Shown here: in pieces, positions 23,594-31,847 of the stretch
Numbering within the stretch: position 1 is the stretch's first letter
Layout: each line of letters opens with the position of its first letter
Origin: Candidatus Woesearchaeota archaeon
Lineage (GTDB): Archaea > Nanobdellota > Nanobdellia > Woesearchaeales > GW2011-AR4
Length of the DNA: 41,544 bases
Reading direction: 5' to 3'
Assembly (NCBI GenBank): GCA_016184145.1
Contig: JACPDF010000026.1
Location: forward strand, 1 to 41,544
Made by a program: the position numbers and the translations under genes
The notes under the pieces: model-generated
Database searches by the model: none
What the model saw: only the letters and a program-made list of their open reading frames with translations
Told to the model about the DNA's origin: nothing

Positions 23594-23624
23594 CACTGGA
23601 CATGCTGCATATAGCACTGGACAT
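23594..23624. promoter_or_regulatory. 10-bp direct repeats upstream of a TATA box
   Basis: CACTGGACAT occurs at 23594-23603 and 23615-23624, 21 bp apart (two helical turns). It lies just upstream of a TATATAAAG box at about 23636-23644. The arrangement looks like a paired regulator-binding site. A hairpin TGGGCT-ttt-AGCCCA precedes it at 23581-23595. Confidence 0.5.
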
Positions 23625-23635
23625 TTGCGCGTGAG

Positions 23636-23993
23636 GTATATAAAGGACTTATGCCATTAGCTTGCTTATACACCAAAACTAAAACACCCCTTGGTTTATG
23701 ATATTGAGGCAGGCAGGGAAAAGATCTCCGAAAAAAAACTTCCCTGCCCCACCCCCAATTTCAGCGATTATAAGGATATTAAAAAAATCAGTTTAAAAAA
23801 AAACGGCCGCCCAATGCGGCAGAACAGAAGGTTGATACCCATCTGCTGGAAACAGCAGCGAGATGCGAGTGAGCTCGTTGCGAACTCGCTCACAATTCAC
23901 AGGTTCAAATCCTGCAAAGGATAAACTTTTTGGGTGAGACTCCCAGCCGCGGCGCGATCAAATAATCCAATAAGATACGAGGTGACAAGAAAA
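23636..23993 (+). promoter_or_regulatory. Promoter and long structured leader (or RNA gene) before two tiny ORFs
   Basis: TATATAAAG at 23636-23644 should start transcription near 23666, but the next credible ORF begins at 23994. The ~330-nt stretch between contains several hairpins: GGCAGGGAA/TTCCCTGCC (about 23711-23747), GCCGC/GCGGC (about 23804-23819), CTGCTG-gaaa-CAGCAG with a GNRA loop (about 23843-23858), and the palindromic core at 23860-23900. A tRNA-like T-arm (GGTTCAAATCC) follows at 23902-23912, but no matching tRNA 5' half is found. I see no protein here. Confidence 0.45.
23860..23900. repeat. Isolated copy of the palindromic core of element C
   Basis: GAGATGCGAGTGAGCTCG-ttg-CGAACTCGCTCACAATTCAC is the reverse complement, almost base for base, of the inner palindrome of element C (26139-26190). 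It forms a hairpin with a 3-nt loop. It lies inside the structured leader, directly before the T-arm-like sequence. Confidence 0.6.
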
Positions 23994-24116
23994 ATGGACT
24001 TAAGCAACGAAACAATAAAAGAGCTGTTTTACAGGCAGATAAAAGAGCTTACGTTAAGAAAGCAAGACAGCTTTGACCTGCAATTCAGCGGCAAATTACT
24101 GGAAGAGAGGTGGTAA
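23994..24116 (+). CDS. 40-residue protein, unknown
   Basis: It starts MDLSNETIKELFYRQIKEL and ends GKLLEERW. The frame is preceded by GAGGTG, complementary to the 16S 3' end, 9 nt before the ATG. Its last codons (GAGAGGTGGTAA) contain the Shine-Dalgarno site of the next ORF, a sign of coupled translation. It is helical and charged, with no membrane segment. No family is recognised. Confidence 0.6.
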   Translation: MDLSNETIKELFYRQIKELTLRKQDSFDLQFSGKLLEERW

Positions 24117-24118
24117 AG

Positions 24119-24268
24119 ATGGAAGAAGAGATTTATCCTGAGGAAAACAAGGAAGAAAATCTTGATGGTGACAGCATTTATTCTGAAATCGTAATAGAGC
24201 AGCTTATTGAGGATGATGAGCTGACTGCTGGGGAAGAAGGGTTCATGGTAGGCTACCTTGATGCGTAA
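24119..24268 (+). CDS. 49-residue acidic protein, unknown
   Basis: It starts MEEEIYPEENKEENLDGD and ends EEGFMVGYLDA; about a third of residues are Asp or Glu. A strong Shine-Dalgarno site (GAGGTGG) inside the end of the upstream ORF and a 2-nt gap show tight coupling with the 40-residue protein. The basic N-terminal partner and acidic second protein could form a complex, which is a guess. No family is recognised. Confidence 0.6.
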   Translation: MEEEIYPEENKEENLDGDSIYSEIVIEQLIEDDELTAGEEGFMVGYLDA

Positions 24269-24341
24269 AATATTCAATATAAATTATTTTATTTGACTTG
24301 TTTACACAAAATATAAATACGCTTTCTTATTCACTTTTTCC

Positions 24342-24911
24342 ATGAGGGTGTTGAGCAAAGAGGAATTTAAGCAGGAAAAAGATATCATAAGGAACAAATT
24401 GAAGGAAGAAAACACTGTGTTTATTTATCCTACTGACACTATTTACGGCATTGGGTGCAATGCATTAAACAAAGAAGCAGTTGAGAGAATAAGGAAAATA
24501 AAGCATCGCGCTAATAATCCTTTTTCTGTCATTGCGCCTTCAAAAGAATGGATTGCGGAGAACTGTGAGGTAAATGAGAATGCAAAAGAGTGGATAAAAA
24601 AGCTGCCAGGGCCTTACACATTGGTATTAAAAACAAAAGAGGAGTGCGTGGCAAAAAATGTTGCTCCGGGGCTGAAAACTTTAGGGATAAGGATTCCCGA
24701 CCACTGGTTCTCTGGTTTTGTCAAGGAAATAAGCATTCCAATAGTGTCCACATCTGTAAATATCTCTGGAGGGGATTTCATGACCTCCTTGGAAGATTTG
24801 GATGAGGGTATAAAGGCCAAAGTGGATTTCATAATTTATGAGGGGCCTAGGCAGGGAAAGCCGAGCAAGATTGTTGATTTGACAAGCAAAGTTAAGGTTA
24901 TTGAAAGATAA
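24342..24911 (+). CDS. Threonylcarbamoyl-AMP synthase (TsaC/Sua5/YrdC)
   Basis: A 189-residue YrdC-domain enzyme making threonylcarbamoyl-AMP from Thr, bicarbonate and ATP, the first step of t6A formation on ANN-decoding tRNAs. Motifs: YPTDTIYGIGCNA (substrate loop), KIKHRANNPFSVI (KxR and ATP binding), GIRIPDHW and VSTSVNISGG. It lacks the extra C-terminal Sua5 domain, so it is the short TsaC-like form. A TATA-like AATATAAATAC near 24313 lies about 27 bp before the ATG. Confidence 0.93.
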   Translation: MRVLSKEEFKQEKDIIRNKLKEENTVFIYPTDTIYGIGCNALNKEAVERIRKIKHRANNPFSVIAPSKEWIAENCEVNENAKEWIKKLPGPYTLVLKTKEECVAKNVAPGLKTLGIRIPDHWFSGFVKEISIPIVSTSVNISGGDFMTSLEDLDEGIKAKVDFIIYEGPRQGKPSKIVDLTSKVKVIER

Positions 24912-24961
24912 CACCTCTCGTATAGCAAAAATTTTTAAACGATACTTCTTATCCCTAAATT

Positions 24962-25618
24962 ATGCAAAAACCCAAAGAAGAAAAGAAAGAAACAAAACAA
25001 GATTTACATAAAAAGCTAAAAATACTTGCGGCTGGAGACATACATGGGGACACCAGCTTAGCTGAAAAGCTGGCTGAGAGAGCGCAGAAAGAGAATTGCG
25101 ACCTGGTTATTTTATGCGGAGACCTTACCATGATGGAATCTTCCACTGAAAATATAATAGGGCCGTTTGCAAAGAGGAAGGAAAAGGTTTTGCTTATTCC
25201 CGGAAACCATGAGACTGTTGCTACGGCGGATTTTCTTGCTGATTTATATGGAGTAAAGAATATCCACGGCTACTCTGTTAAGTACAAAGATGTCGGGCTG
25301 TTTGGCTGCGGCGGAGCTAACATAGGACTGCACCAGCTGGATGAAAAAGAAATCTATGATTTGCTCAAAAAAGGATTTGACAAGATAAAATATTTGCAGA
25401 AAAAGATAATGGTTACGCATGTGCATCCTGAAGGCACTAAAATAGAGAAATTCACCCAAATATTTCCCGGGAGCTCTGGGGTAAGGAAAGCAATAGAAAA
25501 ATTCCAGCCGGACATACTGCTTTGTAGCCATGTTCATGAGGCAGAAGGTATAGAAGAGAAAGTAGGCAAGACAAAAGTCATAAATGTCGGCAAGAAAGGC
25601 AGGATAATAGAGATTTAA
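24962..25618 (+). CDS. Calcineurin-like metallophosphoesterase (YfcE-type)
   Basis: A 218-residue enzyme with the full dimetal motif set: AAGDIHGD, CGDLT, PGNHE, THVHPEG and SHVHEAEG. It should hydrolyse phosphodiesters or phosphomonoesters in the cytoplasm. It lacks the length and capping domain of Mre11, so it is probably not the partner of the Rad50 at 13 kb. A TTTTTAAACG box near 24935 predicts a leaderless transcript. It ends overlapping the convergent small gene by 4 nt. Confidence 0.88.
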   Translation: MQKPKEEKKETKQDLHKKLKILAAGDIHGDTSLAEKLAERAQKENCDLVILCGDLTMMESSTENIIGPFAKRKEKVLLIPGNHETVATADFLADLYGVKNIHGYSVKYKDVGLFGCGGANIGLHQLDEKEIYDLLKKGFDKIKYLQKKIMVTHVHPEGTKIEKFTQIFPGSSGVRKAIEKFQPDILLCSHVHEAEGIEEKVGKTKVINVGKKGRIIEI

Positions 25619-25878
25619 TCGTATTCTTCCATGCCCATTATGTCAAAATCAACAGCTTCCTTCTCTTCCTTTTTTGGCTCTGCTTTCACTTCGGGCTTGC
25701 TTCCGGAATCAGAGCTGCTGAACATATTAAATGCCCCGCCTTCCTGGCTAGAGCTGCTATCGCTAAAGATATCCTGATTGCTCATAATCTCTTTTTCCCC
25801 TACCAGGGATGAGAGCATCTTTATCACTCTTCTTATCTCTTCATGGCTGTCTTCCTTTGTGTCTATGGTGATTTTCAT
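25615..25878 (-). CDS. Small protein with acidic, Ser-rich tail, unknown function
   Basis: 87 residues beginning MKITIDTKEDSHEEIRRVIKMLSSLVGEK, a short strand-helix unit, followed by a low-complexity Ser/Gly/Glu-rich segment and the acidic end DFDIMGMEEYD. The ATG at 25878 is chosen over a longer frame because a Shine-Dalgarno site (AAGGAG) precedes it and a TTTAAAT box lies near 25911. The N-terminal motif recurs in archaeal small proteins as far as I recall, but I know of no assigned function. Confidence 0.6.
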   Translation of the reverse strand: MKITIDTKEDSHEEIRRVIKMLSSLVGEKEIMSNQDIFSDSSSSQEGGAFNMFSSSDSGSKPEVKAEPKKEEKEAVDFDIMGMEEYD

Positions 25879-25967
25879 ATTAATCTCCTTATACCTATAA
25901 ACCGAGAATTTAAACTTTTCTATAAAATAGAACAGGAGCAATTGTGCAGCTTTATGGATAACTATGA

Positions 25968-26246
25968 TTTTCAATCCGCCTTCGGCAGATTATAGTGCGA
26001 GAGTGAATTGTGAGCGAGTGAACAATTTCATCGTGTGCCTAATTTTTACTGCTCGCTCACTCGCATCTCACACGCTCCCTGCCAATACGCTCAAGCCTCG
26101 CGTTTGATTACAGATGCATTCGAGGCAAAAATTTATTGAGTGAATTGTGAGCGAGTTCGCTCTAAAAACGAGCTCACTCGCATCTCACAAAAATTTTTGC
26201 CGAGTGTAATTATTGTGAGCGAAGCGAACGGATTGAATTTTGTCCT
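25968..26246. repeat. Dispersed palindromic element, copy C (longest)
   Basis: It opens TTTTCAATCCGCCTTCGGC like copy A and closes CGGATTGAATTTTGTCC, giving terminal inverted repeats TTCAATCCG/CGGATTGAA. Inside are two copies of the GTGAATTGTGAGCGAGT...CACTCGCATCTCAC palindrome (about 25990-26072 and 26139-26190), the second nested in GCAAAAATTT/AAATTTTTGC. This accounts for most of the gene-free stretch 25879-26313; the rest is the promoter of the next gene (TTTAAATATAA near 26282). Confidence 0.65.
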
Positions 26247-26313
26247 AAAATTAATATTGCTTACAACAAATACAATAAATTTAAATATAAATTATCAAAT
26301 TAAAAAAAGCGAA

Positions 26314-27093
26314 ATGGCAGATCCGGAAGTTGATGACATCTTTAAGGATTTTGAGTACAAGGTCAAGGGCAAGAAAGAAACAAAAGAGGCTCCAAAACAG
26401 CCAGTAAGGCAATTTGTTGATGATGAGGAAGAGGAAAAGCCCAAAAAACAGCCTGTAAAATACGAGAGATTGCCGCCAAAAAGGCTGCCTAATTATGAAA
26501 AAATAGCGTATATTGCGATAATTCTTGTTTTAGTTGCTTATACTGCAATTGACTGGATGTATTATCATAATGAAGATAATAATAGCGAGAATGCTAGTAA
26601 GATAAGCGTCAAAGTAGCAACTAATGCTACAGAAGCAAACAAGACTGCTGCAGCAAAAAATGAAACAGTTGCAATAGTTAATAAATCTGCGGAGAAAGAG
26701 GAGAACGAGACTGTTAAAGAGGAAGGGAAGCAGCTTTCAGGAATTGTTACCTTAACTATAGACAAGATTTACACCAGTTTAAGCAAGAGCATTAATGATA
26801 CCGGATATATAGACAAGATTGACTTTACTATAGATAACGGCAAAGACAAGGCATTGAAGCCGAGAGTGGACGTTTATGCATATGACAAGGAAATTGAGGA
26901 AAGCTGGCAGACAAGGAGCAGAGGAGTGTATTTGGGAACTGCGATTGAGCCAGGAGGAATGTATGCAGGAAGCATAAGCCTGTCCCCAAAAACCTTCAAG
27001 AACCTTAACATAAATAAAAACGTAAGATTGAACCTGAATGATACGGATACTGGGTTTATAGCTGCAGTTAATGAGGAAGTGGTTATTTCTTAA
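26314..27093 (+). CDS. Single-pass membrane protein with an extracytoplasmic beta domain
   Basis: A 259-residue protein starting MADPEVDDIFKDFEYKVKG. The N-terminal ~65 residues are charged and probably disordered in the cytoplasm. One transmembrane helix (IAYIAIILVLVAYTAIDW, about 70-88) is followed by an Asn/Ala/Lys linker and a beta-rich domain of about 120 residues (GIVTLTIDKIY to the end). The ATG at 26314 fits a TATA box near 26282; the longer upstream frame runs through element C and is unlikely. Function unknown; topology resembles envelope proteins with a small Ig-like domain. Confidence 0.65.
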   Translation: MADPEVDDIFKDFEYKVKGKKETKEAPKQPVRQFVDDEEEEKPKKQPVKYERLPPKRLPNYEKIAYIAIILVLVAYTAIDWMYYHNEDNNSENASKISVKVATNATEANKTAAAKNETVAIVNKSAEKEENETVKEEGKQLSGIVTLTIDKIYTSLSKSINDTGYIDKIDFTIDNGKDKALKPRVDVYAYDKEIEESWQTRSRGVYLGTAIEPGGMYAGSISLSPKTFKNLNINKNVRLNLNDTDTGFIAAVNEEVVIS

Positions 27094-27102
27094 CTCAAAA
27101 TT

Positions 27103-27879
27103 TTAGAATACCCTCTGCCAGTTCATCCATATATTGTTAATGACCTCTTTTAATTCCATGCCTTTTATCTCTGCAATCTTTTTGTAGCTTTCAATTATAA
27201 AAGCCGGCTCATTTTTTGTGTCTTTAAACGGGCTTAGATAAGGCGCATCAGTTTCGCAAAAAAGCTGCGTTATCGGGCATAATTTCGCATTTTCCTGGAA
27301 TTGCTGGCTTCTTACAATTGATGTTGGAGAGGTGAGGAACCAGCCGTTGTCTATTATTTTTTTGACTAAAGATTTTTTGCCGCAAAAACAATGCATTATT
27401 ATTTTCTTTAACTTTGAGCTTTGCAGGAGCTCTATGCAGTCTGCTTCTGCTTTCCTTGAATGGACTACAATTGGCTTGCTCATTTTCTCAGCAAGAGAAA
27501 TCATTTTTTCAAACAGTTTTTGCTGGGATTTTGGATCTTCTCCCATGGAATAATCCAAGCCAACCTCGGCGATTGCAGCTATCCTGCTTTTATGCTTTTT
27601 AATGAACTCAATCTCAATATCAACATCAAATTTGTTTTCCTTCAATGGGTAATCACCGGCTTCTATTTCCTTCTGCAAGGTCTGCATTGGATAAATGCCC
27701 AGGCACGGCTTTACAATATCATATTTTTCAGCTATTTCCAAAGCCCTCCTGTTAGTCTCTGGGTTAATTCCTGCTGTGAGAATTACCCTTACCCCAGCCT
27801 TTTTTGCGCTTTCCATAACTTTGCCTAGGCTATCCTTAAAATAAAAATGGTCAAGGTGCGAATGAATGTCTATAAGCAT
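27103..27879 (-). CDS. TatD-family metal-dependent hydrolase (putative nuclease)
   Basis: A 258-residue TIM-barrel enzyme of the amidohydrolase-like TatD family, whose members are metal-dependent DNases or phosphodiesterases. Metal ligands are visible: DIHSHLD (H6, H8), AEVGLDY (Glu), VHSRKA (His), MHCFCG (His) and ETDAPYL (Asp). The start MLIDIHSHLDH is chosen because a TATTTATAAAC box near 27905 lies 26 bp before this ATG and family members start here; a longer upstream frame is a hydrophobic artefact. It is divergent from deoxyhypusine synthase. Confidence 0.9.
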   Translation of the reverse strand: MLIDIHSHLDHFYFKDSLGKVMESAKKAGVRVILTAGINPETNRRALEIAEKYDIVKPCLGIYPMQTLQKEIEAGDYPLKENKFDVDIEIEFIKKHKSRIAAIAEVGLDYSMGEDPKSQQKLFEKMISLAEKMSKPIVVHSRKAEADCIELLQSSKLKKIIMHCFCGKKSLVKKIIDNGWFLTSPTSIVRSQQFQENAKLCPITQLFCETDAPYLSPFKDTKNEPAFIIESYKKIAEIKGMELKEVINNIWMNWQRVF

Positions 27880-28042
27880 ACTAAAAATAAAAACAAAAAT
27901 GTTTATAAATATTGCCAAATAAATGCAGGAATATGGACACTGTAAGGCGGGAAGGGGCATAAGAATTCTGATTTTTTCGTCGTTTATTATTAGTTATTAT
28001 TTTTTTCATTGTTTTGAGTTTTATTGGGTAGGGTTGGTTTTT

Positions 28043-28951
28043 ATGAAAGAGATAAAAGACATAAAACTGGGCAAAAATATGGCGGTCAAAGAATTGGCAA
28101 AGCAGCTTGGTGATTCCGGTTTCCAAGCCCAAAATCTGGGAAAGGCAATTGATATCATAAAGGAAATGATAAGGAATGACGCTGCTATTTTTTTGAGCTT
28201 TACCTCCAACATGACTGCTTCTGGCTTAAGGGGCGTCATTATTTCCATGATAAAATCAGGAAAGATAAAGGCAATAGTCACAAGTTCCGGCTCCATTGAT
28301 GAGGATATCATAAGGGCCAAGCTGCCTTATTTGCAAGGAAGTTTTGAGGCGGATGATGCAAAGCTGGGCAAGGAAGGCATTAACCGCATGGGGAATATTT
28401 TTGTGCCAAATGACAGATATCAATATCTGGAGGAATTCAGCTTAAATGCTTTAGAAGAAATTTACAAAGAAAAAAAGTCATTTACCCCAAGCGAATTATT
28501 GGAAAAAATCGGCAAAAAAATTGAGGGGCAGTCTTTCATTAAGGCAGCGGCAGAAATTAATGTTCCGATTTATTGCCCTGGCATTACTGATGGGGCTTTT
28601 GGGATGCAGCTGGCTTTTTTTAAAAAGAAACACAATGATTTTGAGATTGATGTACTGTCTGATTTTAATAATATAATAAACCAGGCAATGCAATATGAGA
28701 AAACAGCAGGAATAATTTTAGGCGGAGGCATAGCAAAGCACCATACAATAATCTCAAACCTGATGAATAATGGTTTTGATTATGCAGTCTATGTCAACAG
28801 CAGCTCCCCTTACAGAGGATCGTTAAGCAGCGCTACGACAGAAGAGGCAAAATCATGGGGCAAAGTAAAGGAAGATGCAAAATCAATTACAATACATGGA
28901 GATGCTTCAATAATCTTTCCATTGCTTGTTGCGCCCATCGAAGAATTCCTT
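28043..28951 (+). CDS. dhs: Deoxyhypusine synthase
   Basis: A 303-residue NAD-dependent enzyme moving the aminobutyl group of spermidine to a Lys of archaeal IF5A. Family motifs: FLSFTSNMTASGLRG, TSSGSIDEDI, CPGITDGAFG and GGGIAKHH with the catalytic Lys (K232), then SATTEEAKSWGK and HGDASIIFPLL. The ATG at 28043 gives a normal N-terminus; the frame is open upstream, but that part is an unlike hydrophobic stretch. It implies that hypusinated IF5A and a polyamine source exist in this cell. The stop TAA follows at 28952-28954. Confidence 0.93.
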
Positions 28952-29037
28952 TAAAATTTTCCCATAATGTTAAAAACATAAAACTTATATACTTTAATTT
29001 TTCTAACCAAATTCAGTCGTGAACTAGGTTTGAGTAG

Positions 29038-31260
29038 ATGGAAGGAAAAAAAGAACAGCGCAGTGTTCTATATGTCGGGACTTATGTCCCAAGAGAATGC
29101 GGCATAGCTACGTTTACCAATGACCTTATAAGAGCAATGGACAGGAAATTCAATCCTGTGCTTAAGTCAGAGGTTCTAGCAATGAACGACGCTGGAAACA
29201 ATTTCTACAACTATAATGAAAAGGTAAGCTTGCAGATAGATGAGAGCAATATAAACGACTACTTAAATGCGGCAAATGAAATCAACGGCAGGGAAGACAT
29301 CAAGATTGTCAACATACAACATGAGTTTGGCATTTTTGGAGGCGCTTACGGCGAATATCTGCTTCCATTCCTGGACGCAATAAAAAAACCTGTTGTAATT
29401 ACATTGCATACTGTGATTCCTAATCCTAATGAGGCAAGGCGGGAAATCACACGTTCCATAATAAATAAAGCAAGCGCAGTTGTGGTGATGGCAAGCAGCG
29501 CTAAAAAAATCCTAAATGAGGAATATGGCATCCATGACAGCAACAAGATTTTCCATATACACCATGGAGTGCCACAGGTGCCTTTCAGCAACAAAAATGC
29601 AAAGAAGAAGATAAACCTGGAAAACAAAATAATTTTGTCCACTTTCGGCCTGTTGAGCAGGGGCAAGGGGATTGAGTATGCAATAAAAGCCCTTCCTCCG
29701 TTGGTCAAAAAATTTCCGGAATTAATTTACCTTATAATTGGAGAAACGCATCCCCAGGTAAGGAAAAGGGAAGGCGAATCTTACAGAAACATGCTTGCAA
29801 AGCTTGTGGAGGATTTAGGGCTGAGGAGCAATGTAAGATTCTACAACAAATACCACACTTTAAAGGAAATAACCACTTACCTGAGCGCTACTGACATTTA
29901 CATATCCCCTTCCCTGGATGAAAACCAGATAGTCAGCGGGACTTTGTCTTATGCTTTGGGATGCGGGAAAGCAGTTATTGCAACTCCTATAGCTTACGCC
30001 AAGGAAGTCCTATCCAAGAACAGGGGGATTTTGGTTGATTTTAGGAATCCTGAGTCAATTGGAACCGCAATCAATGAGCTGCTGACTAATGAAAACCTAA
30101 AGAAAAACCTGGAAAAGAATGCATACCAGCTCGGCAGGAAGATGATATGGCCCAATGTTGCTGCTGAATACCTAAGGGTGTTCAACAAAGTAATAAGGCT
30201 AAGAGAGGATATAATAAGGAAATTCCCGGCCATAAAGCTCAACCACCTTGTTTCCATGACAGACAATGTAGGCATTATACACCATGCTAAGCATTCAATA
30301 CCAAATAGGAAAACGGGATATACCCTGGATGACAATGCAAGGGCGTTGGTAGCAGCTACTAAGCATTACAGCATCTTCAAGTCTCAGCAGAGCCTTAAGC
30401 TGATAAATACATACCTAAGCTTCATACATTACGCTCAGGAAGAGAATGGGAGATTCCATAACCTGTTCGACTATGAGAAGAGGTCTCTGGAGAAGGAAGG
30501 AAGCGAAGACTCGTTCGGAAGGGCCTTGTCGGCATGCGGCTATGTTGTGTCCAGCAAAGTCCATGAAAACGTAAAAGCAACTGCAAAATTCATTTTTGAC
30601 AATGCAGTAAAGTCTGTTGAAAGCTTAGATTCGCTCAGGGCAAAGGCCTTCTCAATAATCGGGCTTTACCATTACTACAAAAGATACAAGCATTCAGATA
30701 TCCTGGATAAGGCAAGAACTCTTGCAGACTGCCTTGTTCATGCTTATGATGCAAACTCCTCTGGAGAGTGGGAATGGTTCGAGCCTTACCTTACCTACTC
30801 GAACAGCAAGCTTCCAGAGTCCTTGTTCTTGGCTTACCTTATGACAAAAAACGAGAGATACCTGGAGATAGCAAAAAAAACCATTGATTTCCTCTCCAAT
30901 ACACTGATTGTAAATGGCAAGCTGGTGCTGATAGGAAACAAAGGCTGGTATTACAGAAACAGTGAAAGAGCGCTTTATGACCAGCAACCGGTAGATGCGG
31001 CTGCAATGGTCCAGACTCTTCTCATTGCATATAAAATAACAAAAAAGAAATCCTATTACTCAAATGCTGTTCTTGCATTCAACTGGTTTTTGGGCAAAAA
31101 TTCCCTGAACCAGATGATGTATGACGAAGTGACAGGAGGCTGTTTTGACGGCCTGTCTGAAGAAACAATAAATCTGAATCAAGGGGCCGAATCAACAATA
31201 TCCTATCTCCTTGCAAGACTAAACGTGGAAGAATCAAAGCTCCCAAACGCAATAATTTAG
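29038..31260 (+). CDS. GT4 glycosyltransferase fused to an alpha/alpha-barrel (glycosidase-like) domain
   Basis: A 740-residue fusion. Residues about 8-390 are a GT-B glycosyltransferase of family GT4: VGTYVPRECGIATFTNDL, FHIHHGVPQVPF, TFGLLSRGKGIEYAI (donor-site region) and SPSLDENQIVSGTLSYALGCGKAVIATP. Residues about 400-735 are an alpha/alpha toroid with repeated helical hairpins (GYTLDDNARALVAATKHYS, DSFGRALSACGY, LYDQQPVDAAAMVQTLL), like glycosidase or epimerase folds. As I recall, proteins of this layout sit next to GH130 genes in many bacteria; a GH130 gene is in this cluster at 35.3 kb. Making, and perhaps trimming, of a mannose-containing glycan is the best guess. A TATA-like TTATATAC lies near 28988. 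Confidence 0.8.
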   Translation: MEGKKEQRSVLYVGTYVPRECGIATFTNDLIRAMDRKFNPVLKSEVLAMNDAGNNFYNYNEKVSLQIDESNINDYLNAANEINGREDIKIVNIQHEFGIFGGAYGEYLLPFLDAIKKPVVITLHTVIPNPNEARREITRSIINKASAVVVMASSAKKILNEEYGIHDSNKIFHIHHGVPQVPFSNKNAKKKINLENKIILSTFGLLSRGKGIEYAIKALPPLVKKFPELIYLIIGETHPQVRKREGESYRNMLAKLVEDLGLRSNVRFYNKYHTLKEITTYLSATDIYISPSLDENQIVSGTLSYALGCGKAVIATPIAYAKEVLSKNRGILVDFRNPESIGTAINELLTNENLKKNLEKNAYQLGRKMIWPNVAAEYLRVFNKVIRLREDIIRKFPAIKLNHLVSMTDNVGIIHHAKHSIPNRKTGYTLDDNARALVAATKHYSIFKSQQSLKLINTYLSFIHYAQEENGRFHNLFDYEKRSLEKEGSEDSFGRALSACGYVVSSKVHENVKATAKFIFDNAVKSVESLDSLRAKAFSIIGLYHYYKRYKHSDILDKARTLADCLVHAYDANSSGEWEWFEPYLTYSNSKLPESLFLAYLMTKNERYLEIAKKTIDFLSNTLIVNGKLVLIGNKGWYYRNSERALYDQQPVDAAAMVQTLLIAYKITKKKSYYSNAVLAFNWFLGKNSLNQMMYDEVTGGCFDGLSEETINLNQGAESTISYLLARLNVEESKLPNAII

Positions 31261-31271
31261 CTGGGTTTTCT

Positions 31272-31847
31272 ATGAAAGAAAAAATTTTGGTCGTAGTTGC
31301 GCATCCTGACGACGAGACAATCTGGATGGGCGGGACCTTGCTTAAAAACCGCAATAAGTGGGATACAACAATTCTCAGCCTGTGCAGAAGAGATGACGAG
31401 GACAGAGCTCCAAAGTTTGCGAAAATCTGCAAAATTTACAATGCCAAAGGCTTCATGTCTGACTTAGAGGACGAGAAGCTGAATAAGATTCCATTACAGG
31501 AAGCAATGAAGAGAATTAAAAAATTTTCAGGCGTCTATGACAAAATCTTTACCCACAACAAGAATGGAGAATATGGGCATATAAGGCACAAGGATGCGCA
31601 CAAGGCAGTAAACAAGATGCTGCAAAGCAGATTGCTGTCATGCAAGGAATTGATTTATTTTTCCTATGAAAAAAAAGGAAAATACGCTTACCCAAAAAAA
31701 ATTTCAGATAGATTTATAAATTTCAAAAAATCTTTCTTAAAAAAAAAGAAACGGCTGATACGTGATGTTTATGGATTCGGCAAAAACAGCTTTGAAGACA
31801 TATGCTGCAGGGGTGCAGAAGCATTTGAGGTTAAGAGGTTAAAATGA
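31272..31847 (+). CDS. PIG-L/LmbE-type N-acetylglucosaminyl deacetylase
   Basis: A 191-residue zinc-dependent deacetylase. The PIG-L motif AHPDDET (Zn and catalytic Asp) is near residue 11, and the second His motif appears as EYGHIRHKDAHKAV. The C-terminal part is Lys-rich. It should remove acetyl groups from a GlcNAc-containing glycan or glycolipid. It starts 11 nt after the GT4 fusion gene and overlaps the next GT4 gene by 4 nt (31844-31847), so the three are one operon. Confidence 0.85.
   Translation: MKEKILVVVAHPDDETIWMGGTLLKNRNKWDTTILSLCRRDDEDRAPKFAKICKIYNAKGFMSDLEDEKLNKIPLQEAMKRIKKFSGVYDKIFTHNKNGEYGHIRHKDAHKAVNKMLQSRLLSCKELIYFSYEKKGKYAYPKKISDRFINFKKSFLKKKKRLIRDVYGFGKNSFEDICCRGAEAFEVKRLK

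Noticed and set aside
23895-23920. tRNA gene suggested by GGTTCAAATCC
   Set aside because: The T-stem has a mismatch at its outer pair, and no 5' half with a D-arm or acceptor complementary to AAAGGAT is found within 200 bp. Kept only as a T-arm-like sequence.
23691-23924. 77-residue plus-strand reading frame
   Set aside because: It runs through hairpins and the palindromic core, has no ribosome-binding site, and its composition (poly-Lys from A-runs) looks non-coding.
23640-23930. RNase P RNA or SRP RNA
   Set aside because: ACAGAAGGTTGATACC faintly recalls an RNase P conserved block, but the GAGGAAAGTCC-type partner and the SRP GGAAG/AGCAG core are missing.
24962-25618. Mre11 partner for Rad50
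   Set aside because: Too short, no capping or Rad50-binding region, and 10 kb away; motif set fits YfcE-type phosphoesterases.
25987-26200. CRISPR array, because of repeated GTGAGCGAGT-like units
   Set aside because: Units are palindromic, irregularly spaced and few; no unique spacers of constant length; no cas genes.
26140-26313. N-terminal extension of the membrane protein at 26314
   Set aside because: The 58 extra residues are translated from element C and the promoter; the TATA box lies inside this stretch.
27923-28042. Hydrophobic N-terminal extension of deoxyhypusine synthase
   Set aside because: The enzyme is cytoplasmic and family members start at the ATG at 28043; the extension overlaps the promoter of the divergent TatD gene.
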